A stretch of 64,000 nucleotides of DNA from assembly GCA_037176885.1 (NCBI GenBank), contig JAWWNJ010000118.1, forward strand, positions 434,001 to 498,000, in the 5' to 3' direction. Position 1 is the stretch's first letter. The number at the start of each line of letters is the position of its first letter. A program made the position numbers and the translations under genes. The notes below the pieces were generated by a model. It searched no databases and was not told the DNA's origin. It was given only the letters and a program-made list of their open reading frames with translations. The stretch is from Favolaschia claudopus. Its lineage: Eukaryota; Basidiomycota; Agaricomycetes; Agaricales; Mycenaceae. This document shows positions 43,563 to 54,772 of the stretch, piece after piece.

Positions 43563-43632
43563 AGGTAGACGACACGCAAATACGGTTCGTATTTGGCGTG
43601 TCGTCTACCTTATATTTGCGTGTCGTCTACCT
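43563..43632. mobile_element. Hairpin made only of MITE ends
   Basis: AGGTAGACGACACGCAAAT is followed within 8 bp by its inverse ending GTCGTCTACCT (43563-43610), then TA, then a second inverse copy (43613-43632) and TA. These ends equal the outer TIR of the MITE at 23355-23794. Removing 43563-43634 leaves AGTCTATCTTCGGATA, matching AGTCCATCTTGGGATA of the host element's other end, so the hairpin entered at a TA within the host TIR. Confidence 0.85.
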
Positions 43633-43969
43633 TATCTTCGGATACTGTACTATTTCGGCCAATTCGCCTGTCACGCGTCACACCCGATTTCCGGCGACCC
43701 CGCCAATAATTTTCTTTCGATTTTAGCGGAATTTGGAGATTTGTCGGAAAAATTAAAAAATCACGTGCGTGGCGAATTGATCGAAATAGTACAGTATCTT
43801 GGGAAATCTTGGGATATCTTGAGATGTGCGCATCTTATCAGAACTCAAGATATCCCAAGAGAAATCCCGCCATATATCTTGGGATATCTTGGGAGATCTT
43901 GGTTTCTGATAGTCTCCCGCAGTCAGGACTCTATGAGATATATGATAGTCGATATATCTTTTTATATAG

Positions 43970-44428
43970 AGTCTGATTTTGTTGGCACCTGTCACCAAGG
44001 ACCTCGGTTTTTGTGACAATTTAATGGCACGTGCCAATTTTCCCACACCGTTTGAATGCGTCGAGTGACCTGTTTTCCTCGTTCTTGCCCATTATTTTGC
44101 CTTCTAAAAGGTTCTGATGACACTCTAGCTGGTCTCTAAGCACTGCAGAACTTTTTGGCCTAAAACAGATATCTTTGAACTCACTCTCTTGCCTTGGCTG
44201 TCGGTTAACCAGCTTGGTTCCAGTGATGGTTTCGGGGCAGAAAAAGCGATGTACAACTAGAAATAGACTTTAGTTGAGACTCTGCAACATTTAGAGTGGT
44301 CCACGAGAGTGCTATGAGCAACCGCGAGCAGTTGAACCGGATTCGAACCGTGTGGGAAAATTCGCACGTGCCGTGACAGCCGTGACAAAACCGAGGTCCT
44401 GGTTGACAGGCGCCAACAAATACAGACT
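43970..44428. mobile_element. MITE with about 85-bp imperfect inverted ends
   Basis: The left end reads AGTCTGATTTTGTTGGCACC, then GACCTCGGTTTTTGTGAC and GGCACGTGCCAATTTTCCCA. The right end is the inverse, carrying TGGGAAAATTCGCACGTGCC and GACAAAACCGAGGTCC. It lies inside the 1.38-kb element. The right arm contains GGATTCGAACC, which on the minus strand is a B-box-like word. No target duplication was fixed. Confidence 0.75.
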
Positions 44429-44491
44429 AGGTTTCTGATTTAGGTCGAAATTTTGGTTTCCACTGTGATTTCTGATGCGATTAAAGCGAAA

Positions 44492-44587
44492 AAGATTGGT
44501 GCCTGAGCGGGATTGAACACACACGGATCAGGGGACGAGGAAATTTTCATTGTAACACAACCACAACCATTCAACCAAAGAACCTTG
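44492..44587 (-). other. tRNA-like segment
   Basis: On the minus strand TTGGTTGAATGGTTGTGG could be a loose A box and GTGTTCAATCCCGC a B box, about 60 bp apart. No complete acceptor stem pairing or anticodon arm was seen. It is more likely a tRNA-derived relic than a gene. Confidence 0.3.
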
Positions 44588-44930
44588 AGATTGTTGGACG
44601 GCCGGATGCCCTAGGTCGGCTCTCGGCTTCTCGGACGCAGATGCCGGCTTGTTTTATTCTATTTGTTAGGCCCCGAAATTTTAAATGCGCGTTTCTGGCT
44701 TTCCCGACCCTTGGTTCGTCTGAAGTCGTTTTCCATCCTAGTCTACTTGCTGTTTTTTATTTTCTTTGGTCTTTGAAAACATTTATGAACCCATGAATTT
44801 TGCGATATGAAAACATGATTTTGAGCCGTCTCAAGAGGATCCAAGATGAGGATAAAAATATCTACGAGGAGCCAAGATATCCCAAGATTTTCCAAGATAT
44901 CCCAAGATGGACTTTTCGCTGGGGATCACG

Positions 44931-45040
44931 GGCAGCCGAATGATTGACAATTAGTGTTACAGTCAATGTACTGCTAGACTCCGACATGGGCCGATAAACG
45001 GCCCGCAGTGAGGATAATGGAATATTGATTGATTGATTGG
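44931..45040 (+). mobile_element. SINE copy 2, 3' tail
   Basis: From GGCAGCCGAATGATTGAC through GACATGGGCCGATAAACGGC to ATTGATTGATTGATTGG. It matches 11942-12050 with a few changes. It completes the SINE begun at 35813. Confidence 0.92.
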
Positions 45041-45191
45041 TCAATCTCTTCCCTGCTATTCTTCGTGTTGCCTCGATTTTCCCGATCTCCACCTACCTCC
45101 AGTCTTTGAATTTTATTGTAATATTGTTACAATGTATATTCTTAATATTCCGGGTGTAATAACAGGAGAACTCGGGTCAAGGTAACGTCAT

Positions 45192-45518
45192 TTGAGTGCT
45201 CTGAGTCACACAACCAGCCCCAGAGGCACTCAGGGAATCTCTCCGCGTTTCTCTCTTTTTGCATTCTTTTTCGCGTTTTTTCCCCTTTTAGACACCAGAA
45301 TGAGCGGTAAACCCATCACGGAAAAATACCCACGGGGTACCTACCCCCCAAATCGGGAAGGTCTGACTAAGCCTCAATGGCGGGGAACTCGACGCACCGA
45401 TCCTCACTTGGTTTCGTTTGCTACTCCCCCCATGTTGACCCCACCACTCTCCTATTGTGTTTCCCCCCTCACAAAAAGGTCCTCCATATTATTCGTGGTT
45501 GTTGAAAGCCAGTGTTGA
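45192..45518 (+). CDS. Hypothetical ORF
   Basis: A 108-residue frame with an internal start MSGKPITEKYPRGTYPPNRE followed by GLTKPQWRGTRRTDPHLVSF. No domain was recognised. It could be a first exon, but no clear donor was identified. Confidence 0.3.
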   Translation: MSALSHTTSPRGTQGISPRFSLFAFFFAFFPLLDTRMSGKPITEKYPRGTYPPNREGLTKPQWRGTRRTDPHLVSFATPPMLTPPLSYCVSPLTKRSSILFVVVESQC

Positions 45519-45573
45519 AAGCCCTTTACGGCAAAAGCACGTGTCTGCATCATTTTCCACGATCCAGAGATCC

Positions 45574-45698
45574 AGTGGCGGCGGGATCTGATGCCACCCC
45601 TAAAAATAGAACAGCCCATTTCTGGAACTTTTGATGCAAGTGGAGTCGAATGGGGCCGCATCATTTTTTGGGGGGTGGCATCAGATCCCGCTGCCACT
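45574..45698. mobile_element. 125-bp fold-back element
   Basis: The ends are AGTGGCGGCGGGATCTGATG and its inverse CATCAGATCCCGCTGCCACT, with GCCACCCC continuing inward; one mismatch in about 27 bp. The interior is about 70 bp without features. A run of about 17 A lies nearby at 45772-45790. Confidence 0.75.
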
Positions 45699-45904
45699 AG
45701 TACTGTCGCTTGCTCACCCCTTAATAGGGCTGCTCAATTGTTAGCTCGAGCTGGCTGGACGGAAAGATTTCAAAAAAAAAAAAAAAAAAAGCATACGTCA
45801 CATGATTTGATGTCCGCCAAAACCCGCGGCAACAATCACCATTTTGCCCGACCCCCGCAAACTCTCCGCCTAATGGCGGTCGGTTGCGGGGTCAAACGTA
45901 GGTT

Positions 45905-45960
45905 GTGTATGCCGGTTCCCGGCCTAAAGGAGGGGGAGCTTGTGTGTATTCTGTGTACGT
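45905..45960 (+). repeat. Dispersed GCCGG-hairpin motif, copy 2
   Basis: TATGCCGGTTCCCGGCCTAA followed by AGGAGGGGGAGCTTGTG; compare 10734 and 46668. Confidence 0.65.
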
Positions 45961-46667
45961 TAGAGCCGAAATATAATGGGTATGATATTTGTGGAAGAAA
46001 TGGAAGGAAACCAAAAGGAAACAGTGTGTGCTATGGAAGTTGCTAACAACGCGCTGGATCTGTCGTCGAGAAAAGAGCAAGTTGTGGCACCCAGTGGCTC
46101 GATTTACTTTGAACTTCCGATTTTGACCCACAGCCAACCCCAAACATTCAAATATTCAATTCAGGCAGGATGATTTTGTGATATGGAAAATAGTGCAGCA
46201 AGCCAGCATTTAACCCTGGTTCAAATTTCGAAATGTTCACTTCCAAATACAAAGCAAAGGTGAAGCCAAAATTGTGCCGTGGTTTAACTCAAGATCTGGT
46301 GCCGCTTGAAGTTTTGTGTCAGCCAAACAGCCAGGAGGTTCTAGTGAGCGCACAATGGCCACATCAGTCGGTGGAAGGGCATGGATTAGCCACTATCACT
46401 CCGGGACTGATGTGGATCACACGGAAAAGCTCCGTATCATTCGGAAGATCGTCTTATCACGGCGCGAGACGGCGCCGTGCGATTGACAGCAGCCATCACA
46501 AGCACTCGCCACAGCCACATCAACATTGGGTGCCCGTCTGATAAAAGGGGAAGCTTGCTCCCCCAATCAAAAATCTGGTCCCAAGGAACTGATTGGAGAC
46601 ACATTCTCCACAATTCTGTGGTACCACGTTTGCCGATTTTGGGCGAGAAAAAGTGCCAAGTATGTTT
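45961..46667. other. Interval without a recognised gene
   Basis: Short frames only. An imperfect palindrome CACGGCGCGAGACGGCGCCGTG-like lies near 46458-46479. A hairpin word GGGGAAGCTTGCTCCCCC lies near 46548 and recurs as GGGGAAGCTTGCTTCCCC near 47535. Confidence 0.45.
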
Positions 46668-46715
46668 TGTAATGCCGGTGCCCGGCTTACAGTTGGGGGG
46701 GAGCTTGCGCGATAC
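46668..46715 (+). repeat. Dispersed GCCGG-hairpin motif, copy 3
   Basis: GTAATGCCGGTGCCCGGCTT, ACAGT, then a G run and AGCTTGCG. Copies 2 and 3 lie within 0.8 kb upstream of the Helitron gene's leader. Confidence 0.65.
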
Positions 46716-47940
46716 TGAGAAAGCTGATTTTCAGTTAGTGTGCTCAAAACAATATAATCCGAAATTGGGGGCAGAATATTCTGATGCTCAGAAAGTTTCT
46801 GAAAGCATTCACTGCCATTCATGCCGCAAGGTGATATTTTCATGATCAAATCTGAGGAATCGAGCTTGAATTGACATACAACAATTCAACAACAGTTTTC
46901 AATTTGATGCTGCAAATGCTGGTGCTTGGTGCTAGCCTTTTGTAGGCATTTAGTGTGAAAAGTTTTGTAGATGTTAGATCGACACTCAAGATCTTATTTT
47001 CAACCCTATCCGTGCTCAAGTGCTCACTCACATTGAGTTTACTTCGACTGTGGGTTAGTGGGCATCAGCTTTGATGGTGTACCCGTGGGAGAGCCAGGGA
47101 GACCGATCCAAACTACAGTGGCCGCAGAAAACAATGCAACAAGGTGTTTTGAGGCACTGACGGTGTCTTTGGGCTCGAACAAAGGTTAGCACATGATCAT
47201 GGGGGAAACGAAATTTTTTGGGCCAATGATCCAATTACCATATATGGTAATTGTACCGGAGTGAATTTTTTAATGTGTTTTTTTACGCCACACTTTTCAG
47301 CGCTAAGTCCCACTGGAAAATGACCATCATAGGATGAAACTACTCATAAAAGCGATCTCAGCCATATGTAAGGTAGGGCTCATTCATAAGCAACCTACCC
47401 CACGTGATTAAGCGTGACAGTCCATTTCGGGACAAATTAGTGCACATCACGATCAATCGCGATAAATCTGTCCAACGGCGAACTCCGGTACAACTTTGGC
47501 TACGAAAGATTGTCGAGATAGGTATATAGTTATGGGGAAGCTTGCTTCCCCATTCATCGGTATAGGGCTCCAAAATGCAGATGCTTACAAATGTCCGGAT
47601 GGCTTTGTAAGCACTGTCCTGAGTCCGTGGCCTCGGACTTCGGGAATGGCCGTCGGTCACGCAGCTGTCAATACTGTGAGACTTCGCCGAATCAAAATTG
47701 AACCTCTTTACACGCTTGAACATTGCTTCAACCTCATGGCCGATAGATGGATAGATAAACCCTACCTATATAGTATTTGTGGCTGCTCAATGAATGTGCT
47801 CCTCCTTCTCCTTTCCCTCCTCTATGACATGTATCTTGGTATTTCTTTCACTTTTAGCCATTTGCTACTACAGCTTATGTTCTTGGTTAGCATTAACATT
47901 AGAAATATACCTCATCCTCCACATTGTCTTCTGTGATTGC
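46716..47940. other. Leader region upstream of the Helitron gene
   Basis: No gene recognised. It holds a perfect 22-bp palindrome, CAATTACCAT with its inverse (47232-47253), and the hairpin word near 47535. The Helitron's 5' terminus should lie in or before this stretch, but I could not identify it. Confidence 0.4.
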
Positions 47941-50900
47941 ATGTATGAGCCAGATCAACTAGTCAAAGCCCTCTCAAGTAAAATTAACTTAAATAGGTCT
48001 ACTCCTCCAAATACTCCACAGCGCGTACGAAATGCAGCACAACAGCAAGAGCGTATCAATCGCAGCCTGGATAGCCCTGAACACCGCAGACTACCATTGC
48101 AGCAACCCAATCTTGTTCAGGTTAACTGGAATGGCAGGCAACTTCAACTTACACCTGGAACAGCTGGCCGAATTGCTGGTATACAGAACACTGGGAATGC
48201 TGGTACTTCTACAGGACAGAATGAAGACTTGGATATGCCGAGTCCACCTCCCTCACCAACTCATAGACCCCAAGCTCCGAATCCACCTCCTGTGCCACAG
48301 AATCCTGTACAGCCAGCACAACAAAATACGGTGCAAAGGCAAAGAAATGCTCAACGGCAGGGAAATGCTCAGGCTAATGCTCCAGCTCCAAGACCTGCTG
48401 CTAAAGACCCACATCCAGATGATCCTGGCCGGCTATACTGCACAAGTAACAGCCATTACCAACCTGCTGCTGACTTTGAGGGAACCAACAAAACCTGTAA
48501 ACACTGTCTTCTTGCGCGGCGGAACAGACGTAGGAATGTTGCAGGTGCTATCAATCAAGAGCTTCAGCAGCAGTTAGATCCTCCTCCTCAAGCAACACCA
48601 ATACACCACAATATAGATGCAGCTCTTTCAGATCTAGCTGTTACCCCACGAGAAAAGGAGCCATTAACTGATGTCCGCAAGAAATTGTTGGAAGTAACAA
48701 TGGACACTTGTAGCTCTTGCAATGAGAGGTGGTTTGAGCTTGCTGTTAATGCTAATGGTCTGTGTCGAAAATGCTCTGGTAGTAATCCTCGAAAGTTCAC
48801 AATAGACAACATGATGGATCCAGGGAGTGTACGTCGTGATCTTCCTGTCTTGACACAGATGGAGGAGATTTTGATCTCTCCTGTTCATGCTCTCACCCAA
48901 GCCTGGCAAATTCGACAATATGCATACCGCGGACACATTTGTAACTTTCCACGCGACTCTGCAGTTTTGCACAATCGAGTGCCTTTACTCCCTGAGGAGT
49001 GTGAAATCATAATCTTTCGACGGTCTGGAACATCTGACGGTCAGCAAGTGAATGAGGACTTTCAAGTTCGACGTGCTGCAATGTCATCATGGCTGAAATA
49101 CTTGGAAGAGGTTCATCCAACTTTTAGATATCGACGAGTGACTATTGACTGGGAGAGAGTTAATTCCTTTGGCCATAATGAAGATGTTCAAAATCGCCTA
49201 CAAAATATCTCAGTAAATGAAATGCATGCAGGCTTAGAAGAAGGACCTCCACAGTTTGGGAATGAAGCTCCTCCTGAACAAACATTCTCAGCAGGCTTTG
49301 CTCCGAATATACAACCTCCAGAGACTGAGTTTGAACAGCTTCAAAGAGCTAGACAGGCAGCAGCAGGTCTCCCTCCAGAGTTAAATCCTCAAGTCCCGCC
49401 AGCACGGGAACAGATTTTGACTATGCCAGCTGTGCGCGGGACACCTCTTTCAGAGCATGAAAATCACAAAATTGCTATTGATGCATTTCCGACGCTATTT
49501 CCTACAGGACAAGCTGACTTCAATGAACTGAGAAATCAAAAAGTATCTATGGAAGACTGGGCGGCACATTTGATGCGTTACAAAGACGGGCGTTTTGCAC
49601 AGCATCCACGTTTTCGTTACTGGGCTTTGAACACAATCTTCAGACGCAGAGCCAAAGAGGCCTCTCGCTGGTATGCAAAAAGCCATCCAGATGATGGTTC
49701 CTTGAACGTCGAAGAAATCAGAGAGATGATTGATACAAATAATGTCTCTGGATTGGCTCAACGGGTTTCAAGAGCAGCTGCACCTATTGAAGGCTCTCGA
49801 CCATTCTGGACAAATAAGCGACGTGACTTGAACTGTCAAATTCGAGATCTGGATTGTCCCAGTGTGTTCTTTACTGCTTCAGCAGCGGATATTCAATGGC
49901 CAGATTTGCATCGTCATATGCCAGGACATGATGCTGAAGAGGCACCAAATGGTCCTGAGGCATATCGTATCCGATGGGCTGACTTGAACAAGAATCCAGG
50001 TCCGCAAAATTAGAAAATTCCTTGATTTTTGTTGCATACTGACAAATACAATTTAGCTATTGCTGCATACTACTTCCACATACGGTGGCAGATATTCTTT
50101 GAATACTTTTTGAAACCTCTATTTGACATTGTGGATTACTGGTTTAGGGATGAGTGGCAAACTCGGGGTAGCACCCATATCCATGGCTTTGCTTGGTTTA
50201 GACATGCTCCTAAAGTGGATGAGCTCAATTTCAAGTTACAAGAACATATAGATAAGTTCATCCGGTTTTGGGATGCAGTAATATCAACAATGAATCCCGG
50301 AAAATCCTGCCCTCCTGCTGACATTCATCCATCTGCTCGGCTTTTTCCCACACTAGAAGATACAAAGCAAGAATTGGCAGAGGCATTAAACCGCTTTCAA
50401 CGTCATACAAAATGTGTGCCTGGATATTGCCTGCGGCGAAACAAAGTAACTGGTGAACAAGTCTGTAGATTCAATTTCCCAAAAGAGCTGTGTGAAAAAA
50501 CGATTCTGAAACCGGCTCCAGGCCAGGAGTATCCTGAGCTGTTCACTCGCAGAAATGATGACTTGCTGAATACACATAATGTGGCTATGATTCTTGGATG
50601 GAGGGCCAATATTGATATCAGACCGGTTCTTAACAAAAATGCTGTGATTGCGTATGTTGCAAAATATGCAAGTAAAGCTGAAACACAATCTTCAAGCTAC
50701 TCAGACTTGCTTCACAAAGCGATTTCGCGGCTTGATGATACAGATAAAGCACAGGTGGCATTTCAGAAAATGCTGTCTTCATTTGCTGGAGAGCGAGACA
50801 TTTCAGCACAAGAAACTTGTCATGTCCTATTGAATTGTCCAATGGTTCACTCATCCCGCCAAATGCGCAGTATCAATGTGACTCCTGGAGAGGAAGAAGA

Positions 50901-53211
50901 TGCTGTGATTGACTTTGAAAAAAACACTACAACCCGCACTGGAATGCTTCACAAATATCGAACACGACTGCAAAGCACGTCAACTAAAGAGGCAGATCTG
51001 GAAAAGCTGAAAACCACTTCCTTGCTTGACTTTCTGAGGCACTGGAACTATCGAGGTCAAACGTATTCTGAGAGAGGATCAAAAGGTGCACTTCCATACA
51101 TCGTCAACATCTGGCCTCGCTTTTCATGTAACCCAGAAGATGAAGAGACTTATGAAAAGTGGTGTTATGCTCGGATGATCCTCCACCATCCATTCACCAA
51201 GGAAAACGAATTGCTGAAAAATCACACGAGTTGGACTGAGGCGTATAGACAAGACTGTGCTGGTGCTCAGCATCAGCATCCAAAAGATAGTCTACCAACT
51301 CCTGGCGAATTGGAAGTGGACGACGAACCAGACTCGGACTTAGAATCATTGCCTCCAGAGGAGGGGGATCCACGTTTAGAGCATTTCCAACCAGAGTGGA
51401 TGCAGGAGATTGGCCGAGCACCTAACGACAACAGAGTCAATATTGAAAGTCGTTTGGGTGTGCGTCAGATGGATCTAGATTATGACTGGGTTGCGAACTC
51501 TCCTGATGGTGTTGAAAATGTGAAGACTGCTTCAGCTTGGCTTTCAGAACAGCTTAAACAGTGTCCAAATGATGAGATCCAGGCTTTACCCCCAGTTGAT
51601 TATAGAACTTTGAAGGGCAAGCAGCAGCTGGTATTCTTGCAGGTGATGATGTATATAAAAGCATTGAGAGCTGGTGAAGATGTAGAGCCACTTCGAATCA
51701 ATATAGATGGAACCGCGGGAACAGGGAAGTCTGTTATTATCAGGGCAATCACTTCAGCTCTCAGAGAGCTATATGCTGATGAGCTTGAAAATCAAGACCC
51801 AGTGATTCGAATAGCACCAACAGGAATTGCAGCCTTTGGTATCCGGGGTTGGACTATAAACTTTGCAGTTTCAATTCCAGTTTCTGCAAAAGATCCGAAC
51901 TTTGTTCCTCTAGCTCCAACTTCTCTTCAGCGAATGCAGAACAGATGGAAACCTGCGAGAATTGTTGTCATGGACGAAAAGTCAATGATAGGCAGAACTC
52001 AGTTCGGGAAGTTTGACCGACGTCTTCGGCAGATATATCCAGCAATGGCACATGAGACACTTGGAGCAATGGCGACAATTATCTTTGGGGATTTTCTGCA
52101 ACTCCCTCCAGTTGGTGATAGTGCTCTCTTCTCCACAAAGGAAAACCCAGGACCACGGGGACAACTTGCAACAGAAGGGCGCAAGGCTTATGAAAGTTTC
52201 AACCAATTTCTGACTTTGACTGAGTCTTCCGCCAGCAAGGAGATACACCAGAGCAAATTGCATTCAGAGATGCGCTCATGCGGCTGCGGAATTATGAAAC
52301 CACTGCAGCAGATCACGCAATGTACTCTACTCGCTTTTGGCAGAATCTGTCTCCTGCAGAGCAAGATGAATTTTGTGAAGTTTTGCATTTACTTCCAACG
52401 AAAGAAGCAGTTGATACGATGAACAAAACCCAACTGGCTGCCCTCAACAAACCTGTTGTATGTTGCAGAGCCAAACACCACCGCATCAATGGAGCAAAAT
52501 CTAGAAAGGCGTCCGCTGAAGATGCTGAGGGATTGGAGGCTGAAATTTATCTGGCTGAGGGAGCTCATGTCATGATTACTCGGAGCCTGTGGACATCGAA
52601 AGGACTGGTCAATGGAACTCAAGGCATTGACAAAAAAATCTGGTATTTGCCAAACAGCAATCCAAAAAAAGATTTACCGGCGGTAGTATTTGTACAGTGT
52701 CCTGAATATACAGGTATGTGGTATATGTTACAACTGCTAAAAATTCTAAATCTGAAATCCAGGACCACCAACTCGAGGCTGGGAAGGTGTACAACCTGAT
52801 TGGATCCCAATTGTTCCCAGAACAGCAGAATGGGAATCTAATGGAGTACCATTATCACGATCACAATTTCCTCTGACCTTGGCCTGGGCCATCACAATTC
52901 ATAAGAGTCAAGGCTTAACTCTCAGTAAGGCAGTGATTGATCTCGGTAAACAAGATTTTGCTCCTGGGTTGTCGTTTGTGGCAATTTCAAGAGTAAAAAC
53001 ATTGAACGGAATAGCATTCCGTTCGCCTTTTTTACTAGAAAGATTGCAGAAGCCAAATGAAACTACAGTGCGACAGATGCTCAGAGTTGACTTGGAGCGG
53101 AGAGAGGCTTTAGGTTTCAAACTCAAGACTTACGGATTTGATATCCAGGATATTCTTGCTGAATTTCAGTTTTTTGAGCCTTTTCAACAGTTGCGTGAGT
53201 ACTTAGAATAG
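47941..53211 (+). pseudogene. Helitron RepHel (rolling-circle replicase-helicase), one frameshift
   Basis: The start MYEPDQLVKALSSKINLNRS leads through a Gln/Pro-rich N-terminus with two zinc-finger-like blocks (CTSNSHYQP..CKHC; CSSCNERWF..CRKC) into the Helitron N domain. The Rep domain has the HUH motif (GSTHIHGFAWF) and the Tyr motif AYVAKYASKAE. The Pif1-like helicase has GTAGTGKS (Walker A), VVMDEKSMIG (Walker B), IFGDFLQLPPVGD (III), [12 protein letters not shown] (V) and [13 protein letters not shown] (VI). Introns fit at 50000-50056 and 52714-52762. Near 52222 the frame shifts by one base (TLTE then VFRQQGDTPEQIAF), between helicase motifs III and V. Otherwise the coding region is complete to EYLE and a stop. 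Confidence 0.93.
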
Positions 53212-53278
53212 AATGGATGTATTTGGTCTATAGTAATTCAGTAGATTGCATGTACGGATTGAAGCAAGCTTCCTCTTC

Positions 53279-53300
53279 TATGTGGACCATTGTCCACATA
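53279..53300. other. Hairpin after the Helitron gene
   Basis: TATGTGGAC and GTCCACATA separated by CATT form a perfect 9-bp stem about 68 bp after the stop codon. Helitrons end with a hairpin a few bases before CTRR, but no CTRR follows at the usual distance, so this is only a candidate 3' end. Confidence 0.35.
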
Positions 53301-53404
53301 CCCAACATGTTATAATCCCAATTTTTGGCCCGCACGGCCAAGTAAATCAGCCGCTGAAACCGGATTGACATCGGATCTGCCCATTTTTCGACACTTCTCC
53401 CACA

Positions 53405-54244
53405 TTGACGCTTCTCGATGCCAGCAGTGTCGAAGAAAAAGGCAACTGCGCGCCAGAACTGGCGGGGCGCGATATACAATCAATCAAGGCTGGTACCAAG
53501 CGGGCCCGAGATATCTTGACTCCCCGCAAAAAGAAGCGAAAAACGGGTGAGGAAAAGGAGAATGTGAGTGCATTTTCTTTCTTGCCAAAGCCCAGCACAG
53601 TACTAAGTATACAAAGATGATATGCCCACAATTCAGACATCCACAGCAGATCTATTCCCGAAGATGATGTCTTTGTTACTCCGGGTCCGAGTCTTGTCCG
53701 GGACTTTAATTCTCTTCCGCGGGCAGCTCACACCCAATTCAACCTCTTCCACACCAATACTGTTACACCGGTCTCTCCATCGAAGTCATCAACCATCGGC
53801 AGAATCTGGCATGATTTCACGGCGCGGCTGCTCACAAAATTGTCCCCATCCCGGAAATCGGCTTCTGATCAGCCTCTTCGTCGATTATTTGCTGACAGCG
53901 AGTCGATCCTTGCTTTCCGAGCCCCCGGTCCTTCTCGGATGCTCGACGGCACCTCTGTGGCATCAGACAGGGACTCAGACCTCGACAGCCTTGATTATCG
54001 TTTCTCAGAGACTGGCTCAATTGGCCCCGCATCGTCACATTCTTCAGCCGCGGTCAACATCTCCCCGTTCCCTGCGGAATGGAGTGTGAATGCCTCTGTG
54101 TGTGTGTACAAGACCTTTCCCCCTCTTGTTTCTTCTTTTCATTTGCGCAGGGGTGATGATGGGCAGAATTATTGTAACAACAAGGTTTCGGGATCTTTCA
54201 GTACGTTAGATAGCAAAGTACCCGTTTGTCAAATTTTACCATAG
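53405..54244 (+). pseudogene. Low-complexity nuclear-type hypothetical protein
   Basis: The first piece reads SIKAGTKRARDILTPRKKKR KTGEEKEN-like sequence (53405-53562), Lys/Arg-rich and NLS-like, followed by GTGAGT. A second piece (about 53650-54090) reads VTPGPSLVRDFNSLPRAAHT, then FADSESILAFRAPGPSRMLD and SDRDSDLDSLDYRFSETGS, then a likely intron and a short end at 54244. A stop appears when the first two pieces are joined at the nearest acceptor, so the gene is decayed or the junction is wrong. No family is known to me. Confidence 0.4.
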
Positions 54245-54475
54245 TTCTACTGTGCGAAGGTATGTATACTTAAACTCGATGAATGAACAGAAAGACTGGG
54301 CTCATTTGTTACCAATAAAATACTTGGTTGACTTCGATGATTTTGGTCTATTTTGGTCGAAGAGATTGCGGGAAACGCCTGGTTCCGTTCAACAACGCGC
54401 GCGCCGCGTCCTACGTCAAAATGAAGCGCGCAGATGCCGTCGGCAATCACGCGGCACGCGTCCGGAAGGCAGAGT

Positions 54476-54599
54476 AGGCGCTCGGGAACCGGAGTAGGCG
54501 TTCGGGAACCGGAGAAGGCGTTCGACGCGTAGAATAGGCGCTCGGCGCCATCAATAGGCGTTCGCGAGCGCCTATGCTACTAAAGTTGTCGTGCCTCGC
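54476..54599. repeat. Fragment of the AGGCG(C/T)TCG TIR element
   Basis: Contains AGGCGCTCGG, AGGCGTTCG and ends TATGCTACTAAAGTTGTCG, the reverse complement of the left end at 8895-8965 including about 16 bp outside the TIR. Only one end is present here. Confidence 0.7.
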
Positions 54600-54772
54600 A
54601 TGAGACAGGGTGTAGAAGAGCGAAATCATCAAACTTTGAATACTAATTACAATTCAAAGTTCCGAAATACGCAGTTTCCCTAATTATAATAGCAACTGTA
54701 TTACCGAACTGAAAACATTCAACTGTACTACTGAAAATATTCAACTGTACTCCTCACAATCAATTTCATTCA

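Larger units (their letters stand above)
43546..44924. mobile_element. 1.38-kb TIR element with ATATCTTGGG subterminal repeats
   Basis: Ends are the inverted repeat CCCCAGCGAAAAGTC. Inside both ends lie copies of ATCTTGGGATATCTTGG in opposite orientation (43797-43910 and 44870-44910). It interrupts SINE copy 2 and is flanked by ATCACG (43540-43545, 44925-44930). The duplication could instead be read as 8 bp (GGATCACG) if the right end is two bases shorter, so the superfamily is undecided; 8 bp would favour hAT. No coding domain is present. Nested inside are a MITE-end hairpin at 43563-43632, a larger MITE and a tRNA-like segment. Confidence 0.85.

Noticed and set aside
45772..45790. Run of about 17 A as a retroposon poly(A) tail
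   Set aside because: No target duplication or coding remnant upstream supports a retroposed copy.
50008..50030. Stop codon splitting the Helitron gene
   Set aside because: A 57-bp GT-AG intron (50000-50056) joins the two halves in frame at the expected place, so it is not a true break.
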